This document shows, one piece after another, positions 1 to 10,678 of a stretch of 64,000 nucleotides of DNA. The notes beneath the pieces were generated by a model. That model was not told where the DNA came from and made no database searches. It saw only the letters and a list, made by a program, of their open reading frames with translations. Both the position numbers and the translations under genes were made by a program. Position 1 is the stretch's first letter. The number at the start of each line of letters is the position of its first letter. Source of the DNA: Carallia brachiata (lineage: Eukaryota; Streptophyta; Magnoliopsida; Malpighiales; Rhizophoraceae); the NCBI GenBank assembly GCA_021464245.1, contig JADCRB010000002.1, positions 6,142,842-6,206,841 of the forward strand. Reading direction: 5' to 3'.

Positions 1-406
1 GCTAATTTTTTCATTTATTTTTAACTCAATTATGTATTAATAGTTTTTTTATAAATATTTATGGTAATTTTTTTTCCAATTATATTTAATATTACTTTTT
101 GTAATTGAACTTTTATTAATTTAAGGTAGCTACTAACTATGCAAAAACGTAGCGAATCAAAACATAATTTTGGGAAATAATTTTGGTATAACTACCATAT
201 ATGTTATTCATTAATGAAGAATTAAATAGAAATGTAAACATGAATCATTTTATTCCAATCATTTGAAATTTGCCACATAATTTTTTTAAATAGAAAATTG
301 CATTTAGTATTGTGCAAAGATTGAGGGGATTATATGATATGGTATGATAAAATCCAAATCTCATCTATAAATGGAATAAATATTTTACCCCTGTAATGGT
401 AAGGTG
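1..406. other. AT-rich flank, no gene; right part matches promoter regions of the other duplicates
   Basis: No reading frame or RNA gene is visible. From about 310 the sequence (GATAT-rich stretch, then a segment about tataaaatccaaatctcatc) matches the DNA upstream of the defensin-like copies at 3.83-3.91 kb and 30.1-30.19 kb. This is therefore the 5-prime part of a third, partial copy of the duplicated segment. The 8 bp at 407-414 are the left target duplication of the next element. Confidence 0.5.
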
Positions 407-414
407 GGCATTAC

Positions 415-945
415 TAGAGGTGTCAAAAAGTCGGGTTGGGTTGGGTTGGGTTCGGGTTAGGTCGTTTCGGGTTCGGGTCATTTTCAGTTGGGTTACTTTC
501 AGGTCACGTTACATTCGGTTCGAGTTCAGCTTGAGTCGTTTCAGATTCGGGTTGGATTCAGATCGAATTCGGGTCGAATTCGCACTGAATCATTATTTTT
601 TTAAGTCATTTTTCACTAAAATAAAACATTTCAATTAAATTTAAAACTCATTTCTATAATGAACTACACGTTTAAATTTAGTTTTTACGTCATATATATC
701 TATATTTTACGAAAATGGTACTAATTAGTATTTAAAAAAGATAAGTCAAAGGTAAAAGTTAAAAAAATTTTCACTATTTCGTCTTTTTCTTAACCCAACG
801 GGTGACCCGGATCCAACCCAAAATTTTCGGGTCATTTTCGGGTTGAGTCACTTTTGGATTCGGGTTGAAAAATCGGGTTCCTGACCCAATTTTTTCGGAT
901 GGATTCAAACGGGTTATCGGGTCGGATCACTTTTTGACACCTCTA
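415..945. mobile_element. hAT-type MITE, 531 bp, with perfect 8-bp target duplication
   Basis: The ends are mirror images: left tagaggtgtcaaaaag, right ctttttgacacctcta. The element is flanked by an exact 8-bp duplication ggcattac (407-414 and 946-953). The interior is built from degenerate GGGTCGGGTTC-like words and has no transposase. The TIR of the form TAGRGGTGTCAAAA with 8-bp duplications is typical of non-autonomous plant hAT elements. It sits in the promoter region of the first defensin-like copy, between sequences that are contiguous in the other two copies (3.90 and 30.18 kb), which independently shows it is an insertion. A related but more decayed element is at 12630-13225. Confidence 0.85.
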
Positions 946-1001
946 GGCATTACCATAATGGTCCTCAATACATAGTTTATTAATTTGTACAACCACAAGA
1001 A

Positions 1002-1926
1002 ATGGCAAAATCTACAAGCAAGTTAGGCCTCTTTGTCATCCTTCTCATCTTTACATTTGGTATATCTCTCTTTAGTCTCTCAACACATCCACATGCATGA
1101 GGATAACCATATTTTTTTTATTTTTATATTTTACTTTTATACGACTAGCGTATTTGTGTTTTTCATTCTTTGTGGCATGTTAACGAAGTTTGAAAACATT
1201 GGTTTTTTGTAGGTTTCATTGGGGATACGAAGGCAAGAAAAACACCTGATCATTATTTTACGGCCAAAATCCTAAATTGGTGTCTAACGTTTGGGTTAAT
1301 GTCAAATTATAAACATAACGTTCTTTTTAGGTAAAATCAGTCCCCAATGTTTTGGCTAGGGTCTAATTAAGGACACAACGTTTTTTCTTTTTTTGCAAAA
1401 TTGGTCCCCAACGTTTTCACTGTGGAATAATTCAGTACTTTTCTGTTATCTGACTTTCTAATTTACTAAGAAATACATTATTTGTTATACCACTTCCTTG
1501 TAGGATAAAATGTTATTAAAAATATAATATAAAGAGGTGATCTTACTAATGATGTACTTCTTAGTAAATCAGACAGTCAGATAACAGAAAAGTACTAAAT
1601 TATTATACATTGAAAATGTTGAGGACTGATTTTACCTAAAAAAAAACGTTGTATCCTTAATTAGACTTTAGCCAAAACGTTGGGGACTGATTTTTCCTAA
1701 AAAAAAACATTGTATTTATAATTGAATTTTAACTCAAACGTTAAGTACCAATTTAAAATTTTAACCCTATTTTACTGACAAAGACTGTCAGGGTATGTGT
1801 CATAGTTATTGCGCACTTTGCTACCACTGGCAAGGGCATTGCGAGTGCTCGAATTCCTTCCAGCCAGATGAGTTCATTGGGACCAAAACCAACTTCGTAC
1901 TCCAGATCACAAACCACAACAACTAA
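1002..1926 (+). pseudogene. Defensin-like secreted cysteine-rich peptide gene, copy 0 (MITE-disrupted)
   Basis: Exon 1 (1002-1059) encodes a hydrophobic signal peptide beginning MAKSTSKLGLFVILLIF. It is followed by a GT donor, an intron of about 150 bp and an AG acceptor at 1211-1212; exon 2 starts at 1213 and ends at TAA 1924-1926. Exon 2 encodes a short basic linker and a cysteine-rich domain with C-x3-C, C-x2-C and C-x4-C-x-C spacings, as in plant DEFL peptides, which are secreted and act in defence or cell signalling. This copy is dead: a 506-bp MITE (1262-1767, 8-bp duplication tattttac) sits inside exon 2, the first cysteine codon reads Tyr, another cysteine reads His, and about 90 bp including the TATA box present in the other copies are missing upstream. 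The DEFL assignment rests on signal peptide plus cysteine pattern, not on a database match. Confidence 0.7.
1262..1767. mobile_element. Foldback MITE, 506 bp, inserted in defensin-like exon 2
   Basis: The left arm (from 1262, ggccaaaatcctaaattggt) and the reverse complement of the right arm (ending 1767) match over most of their length, so the element is nearly one long palindrome. Each arm is made of repeated modules of about 60 bp containing AACGTT and GGGGAC(T/C) words. The flanking 8-bp duplication tattttac lies at 1254-1261 and 1768-1775. There is no coding capacity. A second family member is at 35463-35974. Superfamily is uncertain; long arms and an 8-9 bp duplication suggest a Mutator-like or hAT-like foldback element. 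Confidence 0.8.
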
Positions 1927-2164
1927 AAGTTTCATTTCGTAGAATAAGCCTCTTGTCTTGGTTTTTTTTTTTACCAAAATTTTGTGGATTGACAAATGAT
2001 GGTGTAATGTCAATCCAGGATTATTATCGAATTTAATCTAATAAAAACGGACCAACGAATATTTTAAAGTCAACTGGTTGTTATATTGAAGTTGTAAAAT
2101 TTTTAACTTTATATTCACTATGCGTTAACTTTTGGGGTTTGTAAATACTAACAAAGGCCAGAAT

Positions 2165-2345
2165 AATTATGGATAAACAAGAAAACAATTTGACCAATTC
2201 ACGGGCATCCAAATTGTCAGGCAAGTTCTCAACATAAATGGACACTTCTTGGTTGGAGGGTGCTGGGTTTGGAAGAAGGTAATGGTTACAGTGGTGGTCG
2301 GAGCAAGGCTGAATGTGCTGATTGGATGATGGGAAGGTGAAAGGT
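2165..2345 (-). pseudogene. Fragment encoding the N-terminal part of an RRM
   Basis: On the minus strand from about 2290 to 2175 an open stretch reads NQEVSIYVENLPDNLDAREL, followed by VKLFS. This is the beta1-alpha1 part of an RNA-recognition motif with its RNP2 signature (IYVENLP). The frame ends abruptly at the junction with duplicated DNA near 2160. Plant LINE ORF1 proteins and many nuclear RNA-binding proteins start this way. The surroundings are transposon-rich, so a truncated LINE ORF1 is the most likely source. No start codon or other domain is present. Confidence 0.45.
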
Positions 2346-3976
2346 TGGGTATTGGAAAGATTTTAGGGCATAGAATTTGGAGCCATTTTTATGATAACAA
2401 TGCCACATTTAATCCTTTTGCTATTTTGTTTTTCGAAAAAGTTTTGTACACAGAGATTATGTACCGAGAGATCAGACGCATCTGATGTGGACTCATTTAA
2501 AAAGATATCTACATGATATAAAGGAATTAAAAATGGGGAAGATGTGGCAAAGGAAGTCCCCATCTCCTCCAATCGTTATATGGCCAAAAACCTAGGGCAA
2601 AAAATGTCGCTCCGCAGCCGATCTTGACATTGTAGAGAGAAGTACGAAAGAAGTTAATTTTTGCAAGAAAGGTCCGACGTTGTTTTCATGACGAAGATCT
2701 TGACAATTTGAGTATAAAGGAAGGAAGTTGATATGGTGGAGTAGAAGAGGGTAGGTAAAAAAGTCTGCTACATTGTTAATAGATCAGTTGGCATGAGGTT
2801 AATCATCTTTCCTGTATCCAAAACTGAAAAGCAATGCGAAGGATGGCAAATTAACTACCCTTGCATGTGATAGATGATTTATTAGGCACACATAAAATGA
2901 GCGCAGTTTGAGCGCAGGATGGTCTAAAACTTTTTTGGATTTATTAAAGCGCAGTTTTAGACAAAGATAAGACACACAGATAAAATGTTCATATGAATAT
3001 AAAAGTGCAACCAATTATCAATTTAGTGCAATTAGATTGACAAAATGTGCAACAACAAAAATAAATACATCATACCTTTTTATTTTATTTAACCAAATTT
3101 CAATTTATTGTAACCAGATTAACAAAATGTAAAATAACAAAAATAAATACATTCTGCCTCTTTATTTTATTTTTGCACAAAATTCCAAAGTAGTTACACT
3201 AAGTTAATGATTCATTGCACTTTGACCCATAATATGAACATTTTGTATGGGTCTAAAACTTTTTTGGATTTATTAATATGTTGTCAAGGCAATTTTTATT
3301 TCAATATTAAGATTACCGTTGTTTGAACGAATTGTTAAGGAAACATTTTTATTTCAAAGTTATTAAATAATTAAGAAGTGGTCGTTTTTTATTGTTAAGG
3401 CAATTTTTTCATTAATATTGAAATTGACCCCAAAAAAAATGACATCTGCCATTCAAAAAAAAAAAAAAGATAAAGAAACGGAAAAATTCAAAGAAAAAAT
3501 CATGGCAGTTTTTGATTGTCTAGTTACTTATGACAGTAATGATTCATTGTCTTTCAAATTTGTCATTATTAAGGATAAAGAAATTGAAACTTTATTTTAT
3601 GATTGTAAAAAAGATTTATGAAAATTTTCGCAAGAATAATTATAGTATCTGTATGGCAATTAATTTTTCCATGAACTAAGAGGAAATATCAAAAATAATT
3701 TAAGTTAATATTTTTAACTCAGTTTTTTTCTATAAAATATATAATTAATGTTGGGAATGAATTAAGGGAAAGTTTTTATAATATTATTATATGATTTGAT
3801 GTGATATGAAATTTGGTGATACGATGATATGATATGATATGATAAAATCTAAATCTCATCTATGAAAGGAATAACTATTTTACCTCTTCAATGGTAAGGT
3901 GGGCATTACCATAATCGTACTCTCAATACATGCACTCAAAAAACCCGAAAAAGGAAAGTACTCATTACTCTTTACC

Positions 3977-3984
3977 TATAAATA
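3977..3984 (+). promoter_or_regulatory. Putative TATA box of defensin-like copy I
   Basis: TATAAATA lies 52 bases before the ATG at 4036. The same motif is conserved before copy II (30259-30266) and is deleted before copy 0. Confidence 0.5.
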
Positions 3985-4035
3985 TTAGAAATTGAACATG
4001 TACAGAGTCAGAGTAGATTTGTACAACCACAAGAA

Positions 4036-4443
4036 ATGGCAAAATCTACAAGCAAGTTAGGCCTCTTTGTCATCCTTCTCATCTTTACATTTGGTATATC
4101 TCTCTTTACTCTCTCAACACATTCATTCATATGCATGAGGATAACCATAGTTTTTTGTTTTTTTTTTTTAAATACACAGTACTGCATTTGTGTTTTTCAA
4201 TCTTTGTGGCATGTTAACGAAGTTTGAAAACATTAGTTTCTTGTAGGTTTCATTGGAGATGCGAAGGCTAGAAAAACACCAGATATGTGTTTTACCAACA
4301 AAGACTATTAGGGTATGTGTCCTAGTTATTGCGCACGTTGCTACTGCTGGCAAGGGCATTGTGAGTGCTCGAATTCTTTCCAGCATGATCAGTTCTTGAA
4401 GACCAAAACCAACTTCGTACCCCAGATCAAAAACCACAACTAA
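4036..4443 (+). pseudogene. Defensin-like cysteine-rich peptide gene, copy I (nonsense mutation)
   Basis: Exon 1 is 4036-4093 (58 nt, phase 1; signal peptide start MAKSTSKLGLFVILLIF). The intron has GT at 4094-4095 and AG at 4245-4246. Exon 2 is 4247-4443, ending in TAA. Joining the exons keeps frame and adds a further hydrophobic GFIGD-type end to the signal peptide, an exon layout common for small plant DEFL genes. Exon 2 has the cysteine pattern C-x3-C-x2-C-x-C-x4-C-x-C in its second half. An in-frame TAG at 4309-4311 lies near the start of the cysteine domain, and the preceding codon is TAT where copy 0 and copy II, after alignment, have Cys at this point. The promoter with TATA box looks intact, so a transcript is possible, but the peptide would be truncated. 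Confidence 0.75.
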
Positions 4444-5676
4444 AAGTTTCATTTCGTGGAATTGGCCACTTGTCTTGGGGTTTTTTTTTTTAAATAAAAA
4501 ATTTGCGGATTGATAAGTGATGGTGTAATGTCAATCCAGGATTACTATCGAATTTAATCCAATAAAAATGGGCCAATCAATATCTTAAAGCCCTGACTGG
4601 TTGTTATATTGAAGTTCCAAAACATTTTAACTTTATTCACCACACCGTAAATTTTGGAGTTTGTAAACACTAAGAAAGGCCGAATACGGTTGCAACAGGG
4701 AGATTTAGGCGCATACCTTTTTTTCTTTTTGAACGGCAATAATAATTTATATTAATAGCATCCTTCAAATAAAGGATACTACAATTAACAAAAGTACAGG
4801 TCCCCTTCCATAATTGTTTTAATAACTAAATTAGGAGGACTCTATTCCTTCTCTAATTCTGACAAATGAATTCAACACAGCAACGTGCGCAAAGTGTATG
4901 TGGCCATCGGACATTTGGACGTCACCGGATAATGCCTTTATGTTTTCTATTTATCCATGGAGTCCGCCTCTTCACCCCTTTCTTTTTGGAGACCACTCCC
5001 CTAAGTTTCTTGCTGCCTGATGTTTCTACAACAATTCCATTTTCCAGAATCTCCTCTAGAGAGTTCAGTTCATGACCTTCAGAATGATTGTTCAATTCCC
5101 CTACTTTTCTCGGTGGGTCAAAATTTTCAAGATCCTGACATTTGGAAAGCCCTTGAAATGCACTACCATTTTCGGCCTCACTCCCCATAGCAATTTGATT
5201 TTGATTCACAATTCCTCGGTCAACCTCTTTATCAGTAAGGCCCACATCAAAGCCGTAACCTCCCATGAGTTCCTGCACACCCAAGTGACCAACGTTCAAA
5301 GCCAAACAAATACCCTCTTTAGTCCATTTCCTAATACCTTGAATCTCATCCCACATCAACGACTCTTTTTTTTTTAATTTCAAATTGCCCATGTGCAGAA
5401 CAGATCCCATCCTTATCATGTTGAAGATCTACTACAGTCATCTCCTCCGTCCACGTGTCACCCAACAATTCGTCCCTAATTTCCTGCCCAATCCCACCAC
5501 TCTTAGACCATTGCTTCTTCTTCGACGCCGCTTCCTCCCCTACTGCCAGCAAACTAGAACACTGTTTCTCTCTATCAATCCGCCGTTGCACAAGTCCACA
5601 ACTACTCAACTAGTTATCCTTTGCCAGAGTGGCCTGCCGTGGACGAAATTCCAAACTCCCTTCTGGGCCCCCACCA

Positions 5677-6143
5677 TGATGCACGAAAGAAGAGCTTCAA
5701 GGAGATATCCAGTTGGCAGCAAGAGATTGGTGGATCAACACTTGTGGGATTGCTAGAGTAGTAGAGAGTAGCAAGAAATAAGAGCAGAAGAATGGGACAA
5801 CTGTACGGTTCCATATCATATTCGATCAGGCGAGAAGAGCTAGATAGTGGAGAGCGGGGGAGTTCCTATTTTAGTAATTTCATGAGTAATTAGGATATAT
5901 TCTAGAAGATACTGTAACAGGCGCATATATGGCTGTGAGAGAAAGAGAGTGAGGTCACGCTTGTATTGTGATTGTTGTTGTTATTCTCATTGTTTCTGTC
6001 CTCTCTCAGTATTAATACAATTCTCTTTTCTCTCTCTCTATTATTTCGCCCATTCTTCTCCAATTTTTCGTTGCTTCGCATTCAATTCTCCATCATTTTC
6101 CGATTGCCTATTAACGTCCCTTGAGTACTATTTTCTGGTATCA
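5677..6143 (+). repeat. 5-prime LTR of the gypsy element
   Basis: This 467-bp LTR begins tgatgcacgaaagaagagct and ends ctattttctggtatca. It contains the pyrimidine-rich transcription-start-like region (ctctctctctattatttc). It matches 10679-11142 almost throughout, with one small indel in the CT run. Confidence 0.92.
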
Positions 6144-6147
6144 TTTT

Positions 6148-6159
6148 TGGTGTCAAAGC
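6148..6159 (+). other. Primer binding site (initiator Met tRNA type)
   Basis: tggtgtcaaagc starts 5 bases after the 5-prime LTR. It matches the usual plant iMet-tRNA complement (tggtatcagagc) at 10 of 12 positions. Confidence 0.7.
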
Positions 6160-6186
6160 TTCCTCCTACAACCTGAGGTGTTCACT

Positions 6187-7168
6187 ATGGCAGATCACGA
6201 CAAAGCTACTAACCACGGCAAGAAGCATGACAATACAGTGAAGGGCGCTATCCAAGAGCTCACCAAGAAGTATGATGCTGCCCTAGAATAAATCCGTGCG
6301 TGGGTCACCGGTCTCAATATGCAACAGAGTCAAATGATGTCTCAGTCCCAAGCGATGCAGTCCCCAACGGTCGATCTAGCACTTCTTATGGAGTTGACAG
6401 CTCTGATCAGTCGTACTACACGAAACGAGGCCTCAAGGTGGAGTTTCCTAGCTTGGGTAATGACGATTTGCAGAACTGGCTTTACTGCTGTGAGAATTTT
6501 TTCGAGTTAGACAGCACACCAGAGCACTTCCGCTTGAAGATCGCTGTGAACCATTTGGATGATGTTGGGTTACAGTGGTATCGCAATCAACTACGCCTCA
6601 AACCTTCTCTTGCTACTATGAGTTGGTCTGAGTTTGTTCAGTTGGTGACTGTGCGATTCGGATCTCGGGCATTTGACGACCCTATGACCGAATTACTTTC
6701 TCTCCGGCAGACACAAACAGTGGCGGAATACCAAAAACAGTTCGATTTTCTTTTCAGCCGCGTGGATCTTCCCGAAGAGCATGCCGTCAATATCTTCCTC
6801 AACAGCCTTAAACCAGAGATTCAACATCCTGTTCGCATGTGCACACCCAAGTGCTTATAGGAGGCGTTTGCTGTTGCTAAACTCTAGGAGGCTACTATAG
6901 CTGCTTTACAGCACAAAACCACGTTCACCCCTCGATTACCACCACTTCTGCCTACTCCACCCAAGCAGACAGGTATTTCTTTTTGTAAGCCAGAGTCTTC
7001 TAATGGCCCTGTTTATTCATGTAGCAATTCTGTTGGTGCTGCTAGGGAATTTAAGGGAGCTGGTTCTTGTGGTTCAAAACTGAAAAGTAGTGATGATTTT
7101 GATGACAAACTAGCAAAAGGAATGTTTCTATTGCGATGAGTAATATGTGCCCAGGCATAAATGTCGGC
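6187..7168 (+). pseudogene. gag: gypsy gag remnant
   Basis: An ATG at 6187 opens MADHDKATNHGKKHDN, which hits a TAA at 6289. The capsid part then reads in another frame (6300-6860): GLKVEFPSLGNDDLQNWLY, then WYRNQLRLKPSLATMSWSEF and a retrotransposon-gag-type FRFG-like FGSRAFDDP region, closing at TAG 6858-6860. Further stops follow. The zinc knuckle remains visible at about 7119-7160 as CFYCDE, stop, YVPRHKC. Gag would package the element RNA. At least four lesions make it nonfunctional. Confidence 0.8.
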
Positions 7169-7179
7169 ATCGGCATCTG

Positions 7180-7616
7180 TTTCTCATCGAGGCGGATGAG
7201 GTTCCTGACCCTGATCCCATGGAGTTGTGCAACCGAGCCGAAGAGTAGGGGATGGATGGCGACCTCCTTCAAATCTCAATCCAGGCCATCTCCGGCGTGG
7301 GTTCGGGTTTTGGACAGGCAATGCGAGTTACCGCTTACTCTGACCGGAAGGCTCTTAGGAGTCTTATAGATTCTGGAAATACCCATAATTTTCTCGACTT
7401 CAAATTGCCAAGCAATTGGGATACCGAATAGATACACTCACAGGAGTTCGGGTTAAGGTCGCTGGCGATAGTTTCCTAACTTGTAATGGACTTTGCAGGA
7501 ACTTTTGTTGGGTATTGCATGGTGGAACGTTCACTGCTGATGTCTATGTGGTACCGTTAGGTAGCTGCGATCTCGTCCTTGGGGGTCCAGTGGCTGGAAA
7601 CTCTCGAAGACATTAA
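7180..7616 (+). pseudogene. gypsy aspartic protease remnant
   Basis: The stretch LRSLIDSGNTHNFLDF (about 7350-7400) contains the D-S-G active-site triad used in plant gypsy proteases. It is followed by KLAKQLGYRIDTLTG and the hydrophobic flap-side segment VYVVPLGSCDLVLGG (about 7540-7590). The parts lie in different frames, and a stop closes the last one at 7614-7616. The enzyme would cleave the Gag-Pol precursor. Confidence 0.7.
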
Positions 7617-7893
7617 TTGGAACTTTTGACAGATGAGCATGGAGTTTTGGGCTTTAGGCCGGCGATTTGTGCTTCGAGGTGCCACTCCTCCCACAGGCCG
7701 CCCACCTTCTCTACCATCTTCTGTTCCACCAACCAAATCCTCTTCAGGCATGTAGCTCTGCCAGATGGTCTTTGAATGGGGTTCTTCTATACCTTCTCAC
7801 AATAACCATAGGCCTGGACCATTTTCTAATGCCTTTTCTTCAGCCTTACAACTTCTTCTATATGAGTTTGCAAATGTTTTTTAGGAACCCAGA

Positions 7894-9197
7894 ATGCTCC
7901 CTCCACCACGCAAACATGATCTTGGCATTATCATTAAGGAAGGGCCCCAACTAGTGAAAGCTGGCCCATACCGGTACCCAGCAACTCAAAAGAACATCAT
8001 TGAGTCGATGGTTAAAGACATGTTAGACTCTGGATTAATTCAAAATAGTACTAGTCCTTTCGCCTCTCCAGTGGTGCTGGTGCGTGAGAAAGACGACTCA
8101 TGGAGATTCTGTGTTGACTATAGGGCTCTGAACAACATTACCGTGAAGATAACTTTCTGATTCCGCTGATTGATGAATTAATGCATGAGCTGGGAGGATC
8201 GGTCATCTTCTCGAAGATGGATTTGCGCTCCGGATATCATCAGATCCAGATGAATGAGACCGACGTGTATAAGATGGCATTCCGCACTCATGACGGCCAC
8301 TACAAGTTCTTGGTTCTTCCGTTTGGTTTAACTAATGCTCCCTCAACCTTTCAGAGCCTGATGAATGACATTTTTCAACCATTTTTGGGCAAGTTCATTC
8401 TTGTCTTTTTTTATGATATACTCATTTACAGTAAGAGTGAGGAAGAGCATTTACAGCATTTGCGAGTGGCATTACAAGTATTGCGGAGCCAACAACTCTA
8501 TGCCAAACTGACGAAATGCTTCTTTGCTCAACCGGAAGTCGAATATTTGGGCCATGAGATCTCAGCAAACGGCATCGCTACGAATTAAAGAAAGATAGAG
8601 GCTATTCAAAATTGGCCTCGTCCTATGACACTCAAACAGTTGAGAGGATTTTTGGGGCTATCTGGATACTACCGACGATTCATTCCGAATTATGCCCAGG
8701 TGTCGCATCTTGTTACTCAGCTCTTGAAATGAGATTCCCCTTTTGTGTGGTCTACTGAGGCCGAGTCCTCCTTCCAAGCACTTAAGGATGCCTTATCTAC
8801 TGCTCCTGTCCTTGCGATGCCCAATTTTGATTTAGAATTCATTATTGAAACAGATGCTTTTAGTGAAGGAATGGGTGCGGTCCTAACACAACAAGGCCAT
8901 CCCATTGCCTACATGAGTAAGATGTTTTCTCCTCGACGTATGCAGCTGTCAGTCTATGAACGGGAGATGCTTGCTATAATCTATGCTATTTCCATATGGA
9001 AGCACTATTTACAGGACCACCTTTTTAAAATAAGAACTGACCACCATAGCTTGGAGTACTTATTGGAGCAAAACTTTTCTACTCGAGGCCAATTCAAATG
9101 GCTTTCAAAACTACTAGGTTTCAATTATGAGATTGTTTATAGACAGGGGAAGGAAAATGTCACTGTCGATGCTCTCTCTTGTATCCACAGTCAATAA
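7894..9197 (+). pseudogene. pol: gypsy reverse transcriptase / RNase H remnant
   Basis: RT begins with MLPPPRKHDLGIIIKEGP and SGLIQNSTSPFASPVVLVRE. A one-base deletion near 8148 shifts the frame, and it continues with [14 protein letters not shown] and [20 protein letters not shown]. The catalytic box reads FFYDILIYS, so the first aspartate of the usual FFDD is Tyr. Stops occur at 8586-8588 and 8729-8731. RNase H follows (ETDAFSEGMGAVLTQQGHPI, then YEREMLAIIYAI, and TDHHSLEYLL) to TAA at 9195-9197. The enzyme copies element RNA into DNA. The altered active site alone would abolish activity. Confidence 0.88.
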
Positions 9198-9389
9198 CTT
9201 CTTTTAATAATAATTGTTTCAATCACTCCATCCCTTGTGGAGGACATTAAGCAATCGTGGCAACAAGAAATCCTGCTGGCCACTTTAATTGAATCCTTAC
9301 AACATGGACAGTCTGACAAAACCAATTAAGAATGGGCTAATAGGTTACTTCAGTAGAAGGGTCGGTTGGTGGTGGGCAATGACAAAGCC

Positions 9390-10004
9390 TAACAGCACTT
9401 AATTATTCACACCTGGCACACCGGAATTCATGGGGGCCATACAGGGATAACAGCTACTACAAGGAAAGTGAGCTCCTTATTCTTTCAGAAGGGGATTAAT
9501 AAGGATGTTCGGAATTTTGTTTGTGAATGTGATGTCTGTCAGAAATGTAAATATGACCCAACGGCTGCATCGGGACTTCTCCAACAATTACTGACTCCCG
9601 AGGGATTCTGGCGTAGTATTTCCATGGATTTTGTTGAAGGACTTCCTAAGAGCGCTGGCAAAGACGTAATTCTAGTGGTTGTGTATCACTTGAGAAAATA
9701 CGCTCATTTTATCTCCCTGTCTCATCCATTCACAGCTAATATGGTAGCGCAAGCTTTTATGGAAAATGTTTTTAAGCTCCATGGACTCCCTGAACAGATC
9801 ATGAGTGATAGGGATACTATATTTCTAAGTCAATTATGGACTGAGCTGTTCAAAACTCAGGGTGTGCGCATCTCTCTTTCCACTGCCTATCACCCACAAA
9901 TAGACGGGCAAACTGAGGTCATCAACCGTTGCTTTGAAACTTATCTCCGTTGCGCCACTAGTAGTCATCCACAGCGTTGGACTCAGTGGCTGGCCCTTGC
10001 CTAG
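9390..10004 (+). pseudogene. gypsy integrase remnant
   Basis: The HHCC zinc finger is visible: HTWHTGIHGGHTG followed by CECDVCQKCK. The catalytic core has its three acidic positions: SMDFVEGLP, then MSDRDTIF, then YHPQIDGQTEVINR. The frame is the same as RT/RNase H but with stops between 9197 and 9390, and it ends at TAG 10002-10004 just before the expected WYNT motif. Integrase would insert element DNA and make the 5-bp duplication seen at the ends. Confidence 0.85.
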
Positions 10005-10111
10005 TGGTAGTACAATACTCACTTCCACTCTAGAATGACACCGCCCCTTTCGAAGCTCTCTATGGTTAGCCCCCTCCCATTCACATTCCTTATGTTCTTG
10101 GTGATGCTAAG

Positions 10112-10666
10112 GTGGAGTCAGTCAACAGCCAATTATACTTGAAGGAGGCCACAATTCGTTTACTGCTCTACTATCTAAATCGAGCACAAAATCGCATGAA
10201 GCAACAAGCTGATAAGCGCCGGTCTTACAGAGTTTTTCAAGTGGGAGATTTTGATTTTCTAAAATTACAACCATATAGGCAGCAGTCGGTGGTGCAACAT
10301 TCATCTCAGAAGCTTAGTGCTCGCTTTTATAGGCCCTACAAAATTTTGGAGAGGATTGGTTCTGTGGCTTATAAGCTCGAACTGCCTCCATCCTCCAAAA
10401 TCCACCCTGTTTTTCACGTCTCCCAACTCAAGGCCAAACTAGGTCCTCGTCATTCTAGCAGCTCCGAGATGCCACCAACAATTCCTGATTTGCTACATGA
10501 GGCCGTCCCAATTGCGATCTTGGACCACCGAATTGCAAAAAGAGCCAACAGAGCCGTCACACAAATGCTAGTGCAATGGTCCTCAGGTGTTGCTCCTACT
10601 TGGGAATTCCTGTACGATCTAGAGAGGAAATTTCCTACATGCACCCTTGAGGACAAGGGTGTTTAA
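10112..10666 (+). pseudogene. gypsy integrase C-terminus with chromodomain-like tail
   Basis: This segment contains NRMKQQADKRRSYRVFQVGD, then FYRPYKILERIGSVAYKLEL and IHPVFHVSQLK, the conserved GPY/F-region of chromovirus integrase. A chromo-type tail follows with VTQMLVQWSSGVAPTWE and FLYDLERKFPTCTLEDKG, which in this family tethers integration to chromatin. It ends at TAA, just before the polypurine tract. Confidence 0.8.
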
Positions 10667-10678
10667 CCAGGGGGGCTT
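10666..10678 (+). other. Polypurine tract
   Basis: A G-run (aggggggc) lies directly before the 3-prime LTR, the usual plus-strand primer of LTR retrotransposons. Confidence 0.65.

Larger units (their letters stand above)
2405..4718. repeat. Duplicated block I, left half (paralogue of 28.8-30.98 kb)
   Basis: From about 2405 (gaaaaagttttgtacacagag) the sequence tracks block II from about 28795. It continues through an intergenic region, the shared promoter and the defensin-like gene to about 4718. It then breaks at the 7.5 kb LINE/gypsy insertion and resumes at 12235. Relative to block II it carries extra DNA at roughly 2885-3270, bounded by a 27-bp exact direct repeat (2921-2947 and 3250-3276). 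That extra piece also holds a partial internal duplication of about 85 bp. Confidence 0.75.

Noticed and set aside
5949..6176. 75-codon frame in the 5-prime LTR
   Set aside because: It is a chance frame in the pyrimidine-rich LTR; the equivalent part of the 3-prime LTR does not keep the same protein.
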